From Oceanobacter mangrovi (GTDB lineage Bacteria > Pseudomonadota > Gammaproteobacteria > Pseudomonadales > Oceanobacteraceae), in NCBI RefSeq assembly GCF_019740315.1, contig NZ_JAHXZR010000002.1, positions 498,001 to 562,000 on the forward strand: a stretch of DNA of 64,000 bases, in the 5' to 3' direction. Made by a program: the position numbers and the translations under genes. Shown one piece after another: positions 44,568 through 53,513 of the stretch (positions within the stretch are counted from its first letter, which is position 1; the number at the start of each line of letters is the position of its first letter). The notes under the pieces were generated by a model that was not told the origin of the DNA, ran no database searches, and saw only the letters and a list, made by a program, of their open reading frames with translations.

Positions 44568-45710
44568 GTGCGAATAGTCGCTGACGAAAACATCCCCCTG
44601 ATCGACTCCTTTTTCTCCGAATTCGGAGACATAGTACGGCTGCCAGGCCGCAATCTTACCAGTGCCGACCTGGCTGATGCCGATATGCTGCTGGTGCGCT
44701 CGGTAACCAGAGTTGGGTCGGAATTGCTGCAAGGCACGCCGGTCAAGTTTGTTGGTACGGCGACCATTGGCACCGACCATATCGACATGGATTATCTGCA
44801 GCAGTGCAATATCGGTTTCGCCAGTGCGCCCGGCTGTAATGCCCAGGCGGTAGTGGACTATGTGCTGAGTGCGATCAGTGTGCTGGTTGACTTGCGGGCA
44901 GTCCGTTTCGAAGACCTGACAGTCGGGATTGTTGGTGTCGGTAATGTTGGTTTTACCTTGCGTACCCGGCTTGAAGAGATGGGCGTAACCGTGCTGGCGG
45001 TTGATCCTTTCAAGGATCCGCAGGTGGTGGGTGAACTCACCAGTCTGGATGAAGTACTGAAAGCGGATGTCGTCACGCTGCATACACCACTCACCAAAGA
45101 GGGTGAGCATCCAACCTGGCACTTGATTGACGAAACACAGCTGGCAAAGATGAATCCGAATGCCTGTCTGATTAACAGTAGCCGTGGCGGGGTTGTTGAT
45201 AATACTGCCTTGTTGCAGCGACTGATCGCCGAAGAAGACTTCGAAGCGATTCTGGATGTCTGGGAAAAAGAACCATACCTGAATCTCGATCTGATGGATC
45301 GCTGCCTGCTGGCGACACCGCACATTGCCGGTTATTCCCTGGATGGCAAGATGCGTGGCACTGAAATGATTTATCAGGCCGCGTGTGATTATTTCGGCTT
45401 GCCGATACGCCGTAAACTGGGGCAGTTCCTGCCAGAGCCGGGTATCAAGCGGGTTAACTTCTCGGATCAGGTGCCATTGCATCAGGCACTGCGCACGGCG
45501 ATTCGTGCTTCCTATGAAGTGCGTGTTGACGATGGCTTGATGCGTTCCCGTTTGCATCGGGCCAAGGACATCAAGGCAGCGTTTGATGAGATGCGTCGGG
45601 ATTACCCGTTGCGGCGTGATATTCCAACCCTGAAGGTGGGTGTGCCATCCAAGTGTGTTGAGTTGCAGCAATTGCTCGAATCCGCTGGCTTTAGCGTTCG
45701 AACCAAATAA
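44568..45710 (+). CDS. pdxB: Erythronate-4-phosphate dehydrogenase
   Basis: 380 residues from a GTG at 44568 (VRIVADENIPLIDSFF), the canonical PdxB start; the open frame extends upstream to 44352 but is not conserved-looking. The D-2-hydroxyacid dehydrogenase Rossmann motif VGIVGVGNVGFTL, the catalytic Arg/Glu/His set (INSSRGGVVDN; ILDVWEKEP; LATPHIAGYS) and the PdxB-specific C-terminal dimerisation domain are present. It catalyses the second step of the DXP-dependent vitamin B6 pathway. The 380-bp gap before it holds the acnB promoter and no gene. Confidence 0.93.
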   Translation: MRIVADENIPLIDSFFSEFGDIVRLPGRNLTSADLADADMLLVRSVTRVGSELLQGTPVKFVGTATIGTDHIDMDYLQQCNIGFASAPGCNAQAVVDYVLSAISVLVDLRAVRFEDLTVGIVGVGNVGFTLRTRLEEMGVTVLAVDPFKDPQVVGELTSLDEVLKADVVTLHTPLTKEGEHPTWHLIDETQLAKMNPNACLINSSRGGVVDNTALLQRLIAEEDFEAILDVWEKEPYLNLDLMDRCLLATPHIAGYSLDGKMRGTEMIYQAACDYFGLPIRRKLGQFLPEPGIKRVNFSDQVPLHQALRTAIRASYEVRVDDGLMRSRLHRAKDIKAAFDEMRRDYPLRRDIPTLKVGVPSKCVELQQLLESAGFSVRTK

Positions 45711-45727
45711 CCTGTAGTGTAATTGGA

Positions 45728-45761
45728 CAACAAAAAACCCGCCACGGCGGGTTTTTTGTTG
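45728..45761. terminator. Bidirectional terminator between pdxB and the 45,765 gene
   Basis: CAACAAAAAACCCGCC-AC-GGCGGGTTTTTTGTTG: a long stem flanked by A/T-runs, serving both convergent genes. Confidence 0.9.
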
Positions 45762-45764
45762 GTT

Positions 45765-46190
45765 TCAGGCTGGTAGCAGGGTCTCGCGGCTGAATACCTG
45801 TTCCATCACCAGTTGGGTGATCCAGATGCTGTCTGCTTGCAAGGTTGCATACTCCAGTACCTGAAACAGCGGCGTGGGAGTATCGTTGTCCTTCAGGCTT
45901 TGCCGGGAAGGTGCCAGCAGGCGCCGCAACGCTGTGGCTGTCAGTACAAAGTCGTCGACTGATTCCTGACGATCAAAGCCACTGAAGCGTATATAGCCTT
46001 CTTCGCGTAACCAACAAATGGTTCCAAAAGCAGACAGATAACGGTTGCTGTGCAGGCCAAATTCATCCATCTCATCTGGCCCGGATATATCTTCTACAAA
46101 CAGGGTTTGCGGTCTTGGAAAATTTCGCAAGCCTGCCAGCAAAATAACAGCACAATCCCTGAAAAACTCATCAATGTGTACGTCCAGCAT
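45765..46190 (-). CDS. Conserved hypothetical protein
   Basis: 141 residues, soluble, with no signal peptide. It contains MLDVHIDEFFRDCAVILLAG, FPRPQTLFVEDISGPDEMDEFG, EEGYIRFSGFDRQESVDDFVL and TATALRRLLAPS. The second half resembles winged-helix-like segments, but I do not recognise the family. It is 16 nt downstream of alaA on the same strand, so it may be cotranscribed with it. Confidence 0.65.
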   Translation of the reverse strand: MLDVHIDEFFRDCAVILLAGLRNFPRPQTLFVEDISGPDEMDEFGLHSNRYLSAFGTICWLREEGYIRFSGFDRQESVDDFVLTATALRRLLAPSRQSLKDNDTPTPLFQVLEYATLQADSIWITQLVMEQVFSRETLLPA

Positions 46191-46206
46191 CCGTTATCCA
46201 TTCTGA

Positions 46207-47424
46207 TCAGATTTGGGTGTAACTCGCGAAGAACTGCCCAACGCGATCCATGGCCAGGTTGAGGTCTTCTGGCCTTGGCAGGAACACCACCCGGAAATGG
46301 TCCGGTGTGCTCCAGTTAAAGGCGGCGCCATGCACGATCAGGATTTTCTGCTGCTCCAGCAGGTCCAGAACCATACGCTCGTCGTTACGGATATTGAATT
46401 TCTGGACATCCATGCGAGGGAAGCAGTACAGCGCGCCTTTGGGTTTGACGCAACTGATGCCTGGAATACTGTTCAGTGCTTCATAGGCAATGTCGCGCTG
46501 TTGGCGAATGCGACCGCCTTCCGCAACCAGATCATCAATACTCTGATAGCCGCCCAGAGCTGTTTGAATTGCGAACATCGCCGGCACATTGGCACACAGT
46601 CGCATGGAGGACAGCATTTCCAGCCCCTGAATGTAATCACGGGCACGGTGTTTGGCTCCACTGATAATCATCCAGCCGGAACGAAAACCCGCCAGACGGT
46701 AGTTTTTCGACAGGCCGTTCATGGTGATGATCAGCAGGTCGTCAGCCAGCGATGCGGTGGAAACGTGCTCGACGCCATCAAACAGGATCTTGTCGTAGAT
46801 TTCGTCGGAAAACACCACCAGGTTGTTCTCACGGGCGATTTCCAGCATGCCCAGCAGCAGTTCTTTCGGATAAACCGCACCGGTTGGGTTGTTCGGGTTA
46901 ATCAGTACCATTGCCTTGGTGCGATCGGTCACCTTGGCGCGCATGTCGTCGAGATCAGGATACCAGTCAGACTGTTCGTCACAGATATAATGCACGGCTC
47001 GGCCGCCTGCCAGAGTGACTGCACCGGTCCAAAGTGGGTAGTCCGGCGCTGGAATCAGTACTTCGTCACCGTTGTTGATCAGGCCTTGCATGGAAGCCAC
47101 GATCAGCTCACTGACACCGTTGCCAATGATGATGTCTTCAATAGCGACGTTCTGGATTTTTTTCTGCTGGGCGTACTGCATGATGGCCTTGCGCGCAGAA
47201 AACAAACCCTTGGAGTCGGAATAGCCTTCGGAATCTGGCAAGTTGTAGATTACGTCCTGAATGATTTCCTCAGGTGCGTCCAGTCCGAATGGTTTTGGGT
47301 TGCCGATGTTGAGCTTGAGGATTCGATGCCCTTCTTCCTCCATTCGCTTCGCCGCTTCAAGAACCGGACCACGAATATCATAAAAAACATTTGCGAGCTT
47401 ATCGGACTTGCGTATTTCCTGCAT
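46207..47424 (-). CDS. alaA: Glutamate-pyruvate aminotransferase
   Basis: 405 residues, class I PLP aminotransferase. The start MQEIRKSDKLANVFYDIRGP and the SKNYRLAGFRSGW motif with the PLP-binding Lys (about 240) match AlaA (YfbQ) closely. NPNNPTGAVY, DEIYDKILFDG and FRVVFLPRP are further conserved parts. It makes alanine from pyruvate and glutamate in the cytoplasm. The hypothetical gene at 45765 follows. Confidence 0.92.
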   Translation of the reverse strand: MQEIRKSDKLANVFYDIRGPVLEAAKRMEEEGHRILKLNIGNPKPFGLDAPEEIIQDVIYNLPDSEGYSDSKGLFSARKAIMQYAQQKKIQNVAIEDIIIGNGVSELIVASMQGLINNGDEVLIPAPDYPLWTGAVTLAGGRAVHYICDEQSDWYPDLDDMRAKVTDRTKAMVLINPNNPTGAVYPKELLLGMLEIARENNLVVFSDEIYDKILFDGVEHVSTASLADDLLIITMNGLSKNYRLAGFRSGWMIISGAKHRARDYIQGLEMLSSMRLCANVPAMFAIQTALGGYQSIDDLVAEGGRIRQQRDIAYEALNSIPGISCVKPKGALYCFPRMDVQKFNIRNDERMVLDLLEQQKILIVHGAAFNWSTPDHFRVVFLPRPEDLNLAMDRVGQFFASYTQI

Positions 47425-47662
47425 GGGTAGAACTGCCTGTGTAGACGCTGGCTTTACACCTTGGAGGGTTTGGAGCGGATGCGAGATGGATATAAATGCT
47501 GTTACAGTGAGGGAAATGATAGCGCTTGAGCGAGTCGCCTTAAAGAGCGCAGTCTGAACCTGATCACAAAGTGCTGGTCACTCTGTGTTCGATAGTAACC
47601 ATCCGCATTCGTTGGCTATACCTATTGAGTGCGTTTGATACGTTTGATGAATGGAGTAAGAA

Positions 47663-48079
47663 ATGTCTGACGATTCCAGAGAGCCGACAGAAATGAAAAA
47701 AATCGTCAAAACCCCGCAGCAATGGCAGGCGGAGCTGGATCCGCAGACTTACTATGTTACCCGTGAGGCGGGTACTGAGCGGCCTTTCACTGGCGAATAT
47801 TACGACCACAAGGACGTTGGTTTGTACCGTTGTGTTTGCTGTAATTCGCCGCTGTTTTATTCGGACACCAAATTTGACTCCGGCTGTGGCTGGCCGAGCT
47901 TCTATAAAGAGATTGATGGCGCGGTAACGGAGCGGCTGGATACTTCGCATGGCATGGTCAGAACAGAAGTTCTCTGCTCCTGCTGTGATGCACATCTCGG
48001 ACATGTGTTTCCGGATGGTCCGGCGCCGACAGGATTGCGGTTTTGTATCAATTCAATCTCATTAGTGTTTGAAAAATAA
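47663..48079 (+). CDS. msrB: Peptide-methionine (R)-S-oxide reductase MsrB
   Basis: 138 residues. Zinc-binding CxxC pairs ([23 protein letters not shown]), the substrate-binding SGCGWPSFY and the catalytic Cys in GLRFCINS are all present. It reduces R-methionine sulfoxide in damaged proteins. Cytoplasmic; no signal peptide. An internal ATG ([12 protein letters not shown]) at 47693 is an alternative start. It lies upstream of the polysaccharide locus on the same strand, 110 nt away. Confidence 0.95.
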   Translation: MSDDSREPTEMKKIVKTPQQWQAELDPQTYYVTREAGTERPFTGEYYDHKDVGLYRCVCCNSPLFYSDTKFDSGCGWPSFYKEIDGAVTERLDTSHGMVRTEVLCSCCDAHLGHVFPDGPAPTGLRFCINSISLVFEK

Positions 48080-48111
48080 GGAGATTGTCCAGCTGCATGG
48101 CTGAGTCAAAA

Positions 48112-48139
48112 TGGAAGACGTCAGTAAAATGTGTATACT
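48112..48139 (+). promoter_or_regulatory. Putative promoter of the polysaccharide locus
   Basis: -10 TATACT at 48134-48139 with a weak -35 (TGGAAG) 16 nt upstream, about 50 nt before the first gene. No JUMPstart/ops element was seen here. Confidence 0.35.
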
Positions 48140-48189
48140 TTCCAAGGCTCGAAGTGCAGTAGATTTCTTGCGTTTTAAATGGGGTATGT

Positions 48190-48981
48190 GTGAGTACGAG
48201 AAAGTCGAGATCAGCGCTGCAAATAATGGTCGACACCATTTTTGCACTGTTTATTCGTGAGTTACGCACTCGTTTTGGTGACAATCGGCTTGGGTATTTC
48301 TGGGCTCTGGCCGAGCCGGTAGGCCAGGCTGCAATTATGGCGACTCTGTTCACGTTGGTTGGGCGTAACAGTATTGCGGGAGTGGAAGTGGCCGTCTTTC
48401 TGCTCAGCGGTATCATCCCCTATAAGATCTATTCGAAGACAATTTCCCAGTCTGCATTTGCAATAAAGGCTAATAAGACCTTATTGGCCTATCGTCAGGT
48501 GGAGCCTATTGATCCTCTCTTGACGCGGTTCGTGATTGAGCTGCTTACTACGATCATAGTATTTATTCTTCTTATGGCTGTGATGGGGTGGTTTTGGGGC
48601 TATGAGGTAGTTCCAGACCGTCCTGCTGAAGTTTTAGGCGCATTGATTCTTATGGGGCTCATTGCTCTGGGGTTTGGCTTAATCATGTGCTCTGTTGTGT
48701 CTTATTGGGATGATGCCAGCAAAGTACTTGGCATTGTCATGACTCCTATGATGCTGGTTTCTGGTGTTCTGTACTGTGCCGGAATGATTCCGGCACAGTA
48801 CTGGTACCTGCTGTCCTGGAACCCTGCTTTTCACGCGATTGAACTAATTCGCGAGTCTTATTTTGCCACTTATTATGCTGGTTTTGGATCCTGGATGTAT
48901 CTCTTTGAAGTTTTATTCTTTACCTGGCTTTTGGCATTGAGCCTATACCGTATCAACCGTGTCCGGTTTATTACCTTATGA
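48190..48981 (+). CDS. ABC-2 polysaccharide export permease, KpsM-like
   Basis: 263 residues. After ALFIRELRTRFGDNRLGYFW (family signature, about 20-39) come six transmembrane segments: MATLFTLVG, VAVFLLSGIIPYK, LLTTIIVFILLMAV, LIALGFGLIMCSVV, VLGIVMTPMMLVSG and the C-terminal YLFEVLFFTWLLAL. ARYWYLLSWNPAFH-type motif is seen as AQYWYLLSWNPAFHAIELIR. It moves a lipid-linked polysaccharide across the inner membrane. GTG start; its stop overlaps the ATPase start by 4 bp. Confidence 0.88.
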   Translation: MSTRKSRSALQIMVDTIFALFIRELRTRFGDNRLGYFWALAEPVGQAAIMATLFTLVGRNSIAGVEVAVFLLSGIIPYKIYSKTISQSAFAIKANKTLLAYRQVEPIDPLLTRFVIELLTTIIVFILLMAVMGWFWGYEVVPDRPAEVLGALILMGLIALGFGLIMCSVVSYWDDASKVLGIVMTPMMLVSGVLYCAGMIPAQYWYLLSWNPAFHAIELIRESYFATYYAGFGSWMYLFEVLFFTWLLALSLYRINRVRFITL

Positions 48982-50789
48982 TTAAACTGGAGAATCTATC
49001 CAAGTGGTACCCAACCCGTTCAGGGAGGCACTACATATATAAAGACGTCAACGTTGAAATACCTATGAACGAGAGCGTCGGTGTTTTAGGACGAAATGGT
49101 GCGGGAAAATCAACTCTGATACGAATGATTGGCGGGGCTGACATTCCTTCTCGAGGTCAAATTATTACGGATATGAATATCTCATGGCCTCTGGGATTGC
49201 AGGGTGGTGTTCAGGGAGCGATGACGGGACGAGAAAATGCTCGGTTCCTTGCGAGAATTAACGGCTTCAAAGACACCAAGAGGATGGAGAAAGCAGTCGC
49301 AGAATTTGCCGAAATAGGGAAGTATTTCGATGAGCCTGTCAAATCTTACTCTAGTGGAATGCGTGCTCGTCTAATGCTTGGTATTACAACATCACTTGAG
49401 CTCAAATTTGATGTTTTGCTTGTAGATGAATTGACTGCTGTTGGTGATGCGGCGTTTAAGGAAAAAGCTGCCCGGGTTCTGGAAGGGCATCTTACATCCA
49501 CCAAAGTTATCATGGTGAACCATTCGATTGATCAACTCAGGCGGTTCTGTAAGGCCGGATTGTGGATTGATCAAGGTAAGGTTACTTATTTTGACGACAT
49601 TAACGATGCCATTGCCCTATACAGTGGGGATACTAAAGCGACAGATAAAACGTTATCTGATCCAGGCAAATTGAAATCCCGGGATGGGGGGGCTGAAAGT
49701 ACCGACTGTAAGTCTCCGCGGCAAAACGTTAACAAGCGTGTGGAATGTAATAGTGGGAAAACTGATGGTCAGCTTGAAGTGCAGGGAGCTGAAAACAGAT
49801 CGATAGTTACAGGTATCCACCAGCCTGATGATTCTGATGTACGGGATTTGACGAACATTAAAGCCCGGTGCAAGGCTAAACGGACAAATATCCAAAAGCA
49901 GTTCTCTGATACTACAGGGGCGCTGTGGAGAAATGGTGGAAAAAAAGCTGGTGCCTTAAGCAAGAAGGATGGTTCGGGTGTTAGACATGAATCCGCTTCC
50001 GAAGGAGTCCAACATCAGAAACGCCCGGTGAAACCTGCAGACACACAATGGCAAAACAGACGTCAGAAATTGTCTGAAGTTGATGGTCCAGCCTCCGTTA
50101 AACGGAAGCGTGAGCATTGGAACCAACAGAGCAATCAGCGTCTACCCGGAATTCAGGAGCAGCGGTGGAAAAACAAAGCCAAGGAGTTGGAAAAGCCCGA
50201 TGAGCCTGATTTGCTTGCACATGAGCAAGTTGCCAGAGAGCCTCAGCGTGAAACGCATTTGCCTGTGTCATGGGAGCAAAAATGGAAAAGACGTCCGAAG
50301 GCGGCTGAAGAAACTGATATTTCCAATCCAGAGGGGGGAAATAAAGCTCGGGCGCGACAGCGCAGGCAACTTATGGCAGGCACTCAGAAACAACAATGGA
50401 AGAAGAATCGAAAACAATCGGATGAAACTCCGCCGGCTGATGCAGCCAAAGGCAACGCCGGGGAGGAATTCAGGCAGCGTGCGCAGCTTTTGTCTGAGTC
50501 TAAGGGACGACAATGGGAAGGCCGTCAGAAACAATCTGTAGATGCAGAAAAGCTTCACTCTACCCAAGAAAAAAAACTGAAAAGATCAATCGCATCGAAC
50601 ATGGTGAATGCCGGGAATGATCACGACACCAGAGAGCCTGGCGATGTCCATCGGAATGAATTCACCCGCCCAGGGAAAAATCAATCAATGGCTATGCAGG
50701 CGTTAAAAAATACAGACAAGGCAGTGAGTAAAAACAGAGCTCGCCAGCAACTTCAGGAAGATTCTGCTGGGTCGGAGCGTGAGGAATAA
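48978..50789 (+). CDS. KpsT-like ABC ATPase with ~380-residue basic repeat tail
   Basis: 603 residues; KpsT-type ATPases are about 215-250. Residues 1-218 are the normal ATPase: Walker A GRNGAGKST (about 38-46), signature YSSGMRARLMLG (about 124-135), Walker B FDVLLVDE (about 144-151), H-loop VNHS. Residues about 220-603 are charged, low-complexity and Lys/Arg/Gln/Glu-rich, with no membrane segment. Trp recurs at 317, 358, 397, 436, 474 and 513 (spacing 41, 39, 39, 38, 39), each in a motif like Q-x-W-K-x-x-R-K. The tail is predicted to be cytoplasmic and mostly disordered or helical. It pairs with the permease before it and the PCP-like protein after it. Confidence 0.85.
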   Translation: MIKLENLSKWYPTRSGRHYIYKDVNVEIPMNESVGVLGRNGAGKSTLIRMIGGADIPSRGQIITDMNISWPLGLQGGVQGAMTGRENARFLARINGFKDTKRMEKAVAEFAEIGKYFDEPVKSYSSGMRARLMLGITTSLELKFDVLLVDELTAVGDAAFKEKAARVLEGHLTSTKVIMVNHSIDQLRRFCKAGLWIDQGKVTYFDDINDAIALYSGDTKATDKTLSDPGKLKSRDGGAESTDCKSPRQNVNKRVECNSGKTDGQLEVQGAENRSIVTGIHQPDDSDVRDLTNIKARCKAKRTNIQKQFSDTTGALWRNGGKKAGALSKKDGSGVRHESASEGVQHQKRPVKPADTQWQNRRQKLSEVDGPASVKRKREHWNQQSNQRLPGIQEQRWKNKAKELEKPDEPDLLAHEQVAREPQRETHLPVSWEQKWKRRPKAAEETDISNPEGGNKARARQRRQLMAGTQKQQWKKNRKQSDETPPADAAKGNAGEEFRQRAQLLSESKGRQWEGRQKQSVDAEKLHSTQEKKLKRSIASNMVNAGNDHDTREPGDVHRNEFTRPGKNQSMAMQALKNTDKAVSKNRARQQLQEDSAGSEREE

Positions 50790-51873
50790 TAGCATGTCAA
50801 AAAAACTGGCATTCGGCCCAGGGATCGTATTCGCGCTGATATTTGTTCTTGTCAGCTACTATTATGGTGTTGTTGCAACTCCAAGATATGCGATCGAAAC
50901 CCAATTTGTAATTGAGGAGTCAGGAGCTCAAACGGAGCTGAGCGGGCTTGCTTCTCTGGGGGCTGTGTCATCTTCCTCGAAAGATGCGCAGATTGTTAAG
51001 GCATTTATAGACTCCAGTGCTCTAGCCTTGGCTTTGGATGATCAGCTGGGGCTACGGAAGCATTATCAGAATAACGATATTGATATGTTTAGTCGTCTTG
51101 ATGCTGGAGCGAGCTTTGAGAATTATTATGAGTATTATCAAAGTCATGTAAAAGTCGTGATTGATGATGCATCAGGAATATTGAAGCTGGAGGTTCAGGC
51201 TTTTGACCCTGAGTTCGCCTATAAATTGTCTCAGGCAGCAATGGATATCAGTGAGCGATTTATCAATGGGCTTGGTGGAAAGATGATCAAGGAGCAAATG
51301 ACTTATATCGAAGGTGAGGTAAACCGAACCCATGATATTATGAGAAGTTGGCAGACCAAGTTGCTGGAATTTCAAAGCAAGTATAAATCGTTGAATCCAG
51401 AGCAAGAGGGCGGTGCCATTCTTGGTGGTGTTGGTGAGCTTCAGGTCGAGGTGATGAAGGCTGATGCTCGTTTGAAAGAGTTGGTGGCGGTAATGCGTGA
51501 AGATGCACCAGAGGTTAAAGCACAAAAAAACCTGATTCGATCTTTGCGAGCACAACTGGATGAAGAAAAGCGCCGACTGACGGAGTCCGGAGATGACGGA
51601 TTCAGTCAGGTAAATATGGACTATCAGGAAATATCGATGGGGGCCGAGCTTGCCGTCGATCTCTACAAGTCAACTTTGGCAGGAATGGATGCTGTCCGCT
51701 CTCAGGCAATCCAGAAAATGAAACATTTGCTGGTTGTTCAGGGGCCTGTCATGCCGGAAGAAGAGACGTATCCTCAGCGTGCGTACAAAATTGTTACCTG
51801 GGCTATAGGGCTGCTTGGCTTGTACTTCATGATTACTATTATTGTGTCCATTATTAAAGAGCATCGAGACTAA
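50779..51873 (+). CDS. Capsule export inner-membrane protein, KpsE-like
   Basis: About 364 residues (359 if the ATG at 50794 is used). Two transmembrane segments (GIVFALIFVLVSYYYGV at about 14-30 and TWAIGLLGLYFMITIIVSII near the C-terminus) enclose a periplasmic part with coiled coils (KMIKEQMTYIEGEVNRTHDIM; SLRAQLDEEKRRL). QRAYKIVTW fits the proline-rich region before the last helix in PCP-3/KpsE proteins. It bridges the inner-membrane ABC transporter to the outer-membrane exporter. It overlaps the ATPase gene by 11 bp. Confidence 0.88.
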   Translation: MRNNSMSKKLAFGPGIVFALIFVLVSYYYGVVATPRYAIETQFVIEESGAQTELSGLASLGAVSSSSKDAQIVKAFIDSSALALALDDQLGLRKHYQNNDIDMFSRLDAGASFENYYEYYQSHVKVVIDDASGILKLEVQAFDPEFAYKLSQAAMDISERFINGLGGKMIKEQMTYIEGEVNRTHDIMRSWQTKLLEFQSKYKSLNPEQEGGAILGGVGELQVEVMKADARLKELVAVMREDAPEVKAQKNLIRSLRAQLDEEKRRLTESGDDGFSQVNMDYQEISMGAELAVDLYKSTLAGMDAVRSQAIQKMKHLLVVQGPVMPEEETYPQRAYKIVTWAIGLLGLYFMITIIVSIIKEHRD

Positions 51874-51875
51874 TT

Positions 51876-53501
51876 ATGTTGTTGAGTAGGATTGTCGTAT
51901 TTTGGATCATGGTGCTATCTATAGTCATGAATACAGAGGCAGCGATTGAGGTTAGTAACACTCCATCGGAAGCTGCTCAGACTGAATCGATACTTGATAT
52001 CAATCACAGTGATTTGTTTGGATCCTGGTTGTTTTCTGGTGGTTTTATTGACACATCTTTCAGTGGTGTTAATCCTGAGTATCGTATTTCACAAGGTGAT
52101 CAATTGTTACTGCAATTGTGGGGAGGAATAGAGTTACAGCAGGATGTAACGGTCGATGCTCAGGGACAGATTTTTATCCCGCGGGTAGGCCCTGTTAGAG
52201 TTTCTGGTGTTGCAAATAAAGATCTAAACCAGGTTGTACTGAAGTCTATCAAACGTGTTTACAAGGAGAATGTAGAGGCCTACGTGACCCTTGCTTCGAG
52301 TCAAACAGTCAAAGTATTTGTTACTGGAATGGTAGAAAAACCAGGAATCTATGAAGGACAGAGCGCAGACAGTGTTCTCCGATACATAGATAAAGCAGGT
52401 GGCATTAAAGAAGAATTAGGAAGCTATCGTAATATACAGGTCAAGAGGAACAACAAAGTTGTTGCTGATGTTGATTTGTACCAATTTCTTAACCATGGCG
52501 ATATGCCCCAGATTCAGCTGCAGGATGGTGATTTGGTTTTTGTCGGCTCAAGGGTTGGACTGGTTGCTATTGAAGGGTTGGCGGGGTTTCAGGGGCGGTA
52601 TGAACTTGCAGATCAAAATACGCCGCTTGAAAATGTCATATCAGCCATTTCTGTCAGTGAGCAAGCGACTCATGTGACTGTTGTTACTCCTGATGATGGC
52701 ACTGTTTCGGCTGCTCAGTACAAGCTGGGAGAATTGAAAGGAGTCACCGTTAAAGTTGGATCAACAATAAAGATATCTTCTCAGCTTAGATCAGAAAGTA
52801 TCAGTGTTGCAGTGCTTGGTGAACACAACTCTGCCATGGAAATGGTGTTACCTTGGGGAGCGACATTAAAAGATCTGCTTGATCGAATTGAATACACGGC
52901 TCTCTCTAATAAAAACGGGGTTCAGCTCTTTCGAGAAGAGGTAGCGAGGCGTCAAAAAGACATGTTGATGTCATCTCTTTCTGCGCTGGAACAAAGTGTG
53001 TTGACGGCGCCATCCGCGACAAAAGAGGCGGCCGAATTACGTCAAATTGAAGCCCAATCAGTCTTGTCGTGGATTGAGAAAGCAAAGCAAGTAAAGCCTC
53101 GTGGTCAGGTGTTACTTTCCGATGGCTATGATCCTTCCAAAGTAATATTGGTTCAAGGTGATAAGGTTGTTATTCCAGCCAAGAGAAATCTGGTCATGAT
53201 CCATGGAGAGGTTTTATTCCCTACAGCGATAACTTATGACTCTGGTAAAACAATTGATGATTATATTGAACAGTCTGGTGGTGCAACCAGATCTCTTGGA
53301 GATATGAATACTCTGGTTATGAAAGCCAATGGAAGCTTCGTGTCAGCAAACAAGCGCTTGAATAAAAAGGGGATGGTGAATCCAGGGGACGAAATATTTG
53401 TATTGGCCAAACCGGAGTTAAAGGCTTTGCAACTGACCAAGGACATTAGTCAGGTAATCTATCAAATAGCAGTGTCTGCAGCCGTAGCTCTGGCATTGTA
53501 A
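51876..53501 (+). CDS. Polysaccharide export outer-membrane protein, KpsD/Wza family
   Basis: 541 residues. A signal peptide (about 1-22, NTEAAIE) precedes the PES domain (NPEYRISQGDQLLLQLWGGIELQQDVTVDAQGQI, seen in parts at about 68-100) and SLBB domains (KVFVTGMVEKPGIYEG; VAIEGLAGFQGRYEL; NLVMIHGEVLFPTAI). The C-terminus is hydrophobic (VIYQIAVSAAVALAL). Together with the KpsE-like protein it forms the periplasm-spanning export channel. No lipobox Cys is seen, as in KpsD. It is 2 nt after the KpsE-like gene. Confidence 0.88.
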   Translation: MLLSRIVVFWIMVLSIVMNTEAAIEVSNTPSEAAQTESILDINHSDLFGSWLFSGGFIDTSFSGVNPEYRISQGDQLLLQLWGGIELQQDVTVDAQGQIFIPRVGPVRVSGVANKDLNQVVLKSIKRVYKENVEAYVTLASSQTVKVFVTGMVEKPGIYEGQSADSVLRYIDKAGGIKEELGSYRNIQVKRNNKVVADVDLYQFLNHGDMPQIQLQDGDLVFVGSRVGLVAIEGLAGFQGRYELADQNTPLENVISAISVSEQATHVTVVTPDDGTVSAAQYKLGELKGVTVKVGSTIKISSQLRSESISVAVLGEHNSAMEMVLPWGATLKDLLDRIEYTALSNKNGVQLFREEVARRQKDMLMSSLSALEQSVLTAPSATKEAAELRQIEAQSVLSWIEKAKQVKPRGQVLLSDGYDPSKVILVQGDKVVIPAKRNLVMIHGEVLFPTAITYDSGKTIDDYIEQSGGATRSLGDMNTLVMKANGSFVSANKRLNKKGMVNPGDEIFVLAKPELKALQLTKDISQVIYQIAVSAAVALAL

Positions 53502-53513
53502 GCTGTCTGAATA

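Noticed and set aside
44358-45671. Minus-strand 437-codon frame opposite pdxB
   Set aside because: Antisense shadow of pdxB with His/Gln-rich low-quality protein.
48080-48190. JUMPstart/ops element for RfaH in front of the polysaccharide locus
   Set aside because: No GGCGGTAG-like sequence is present in the upstream gap.
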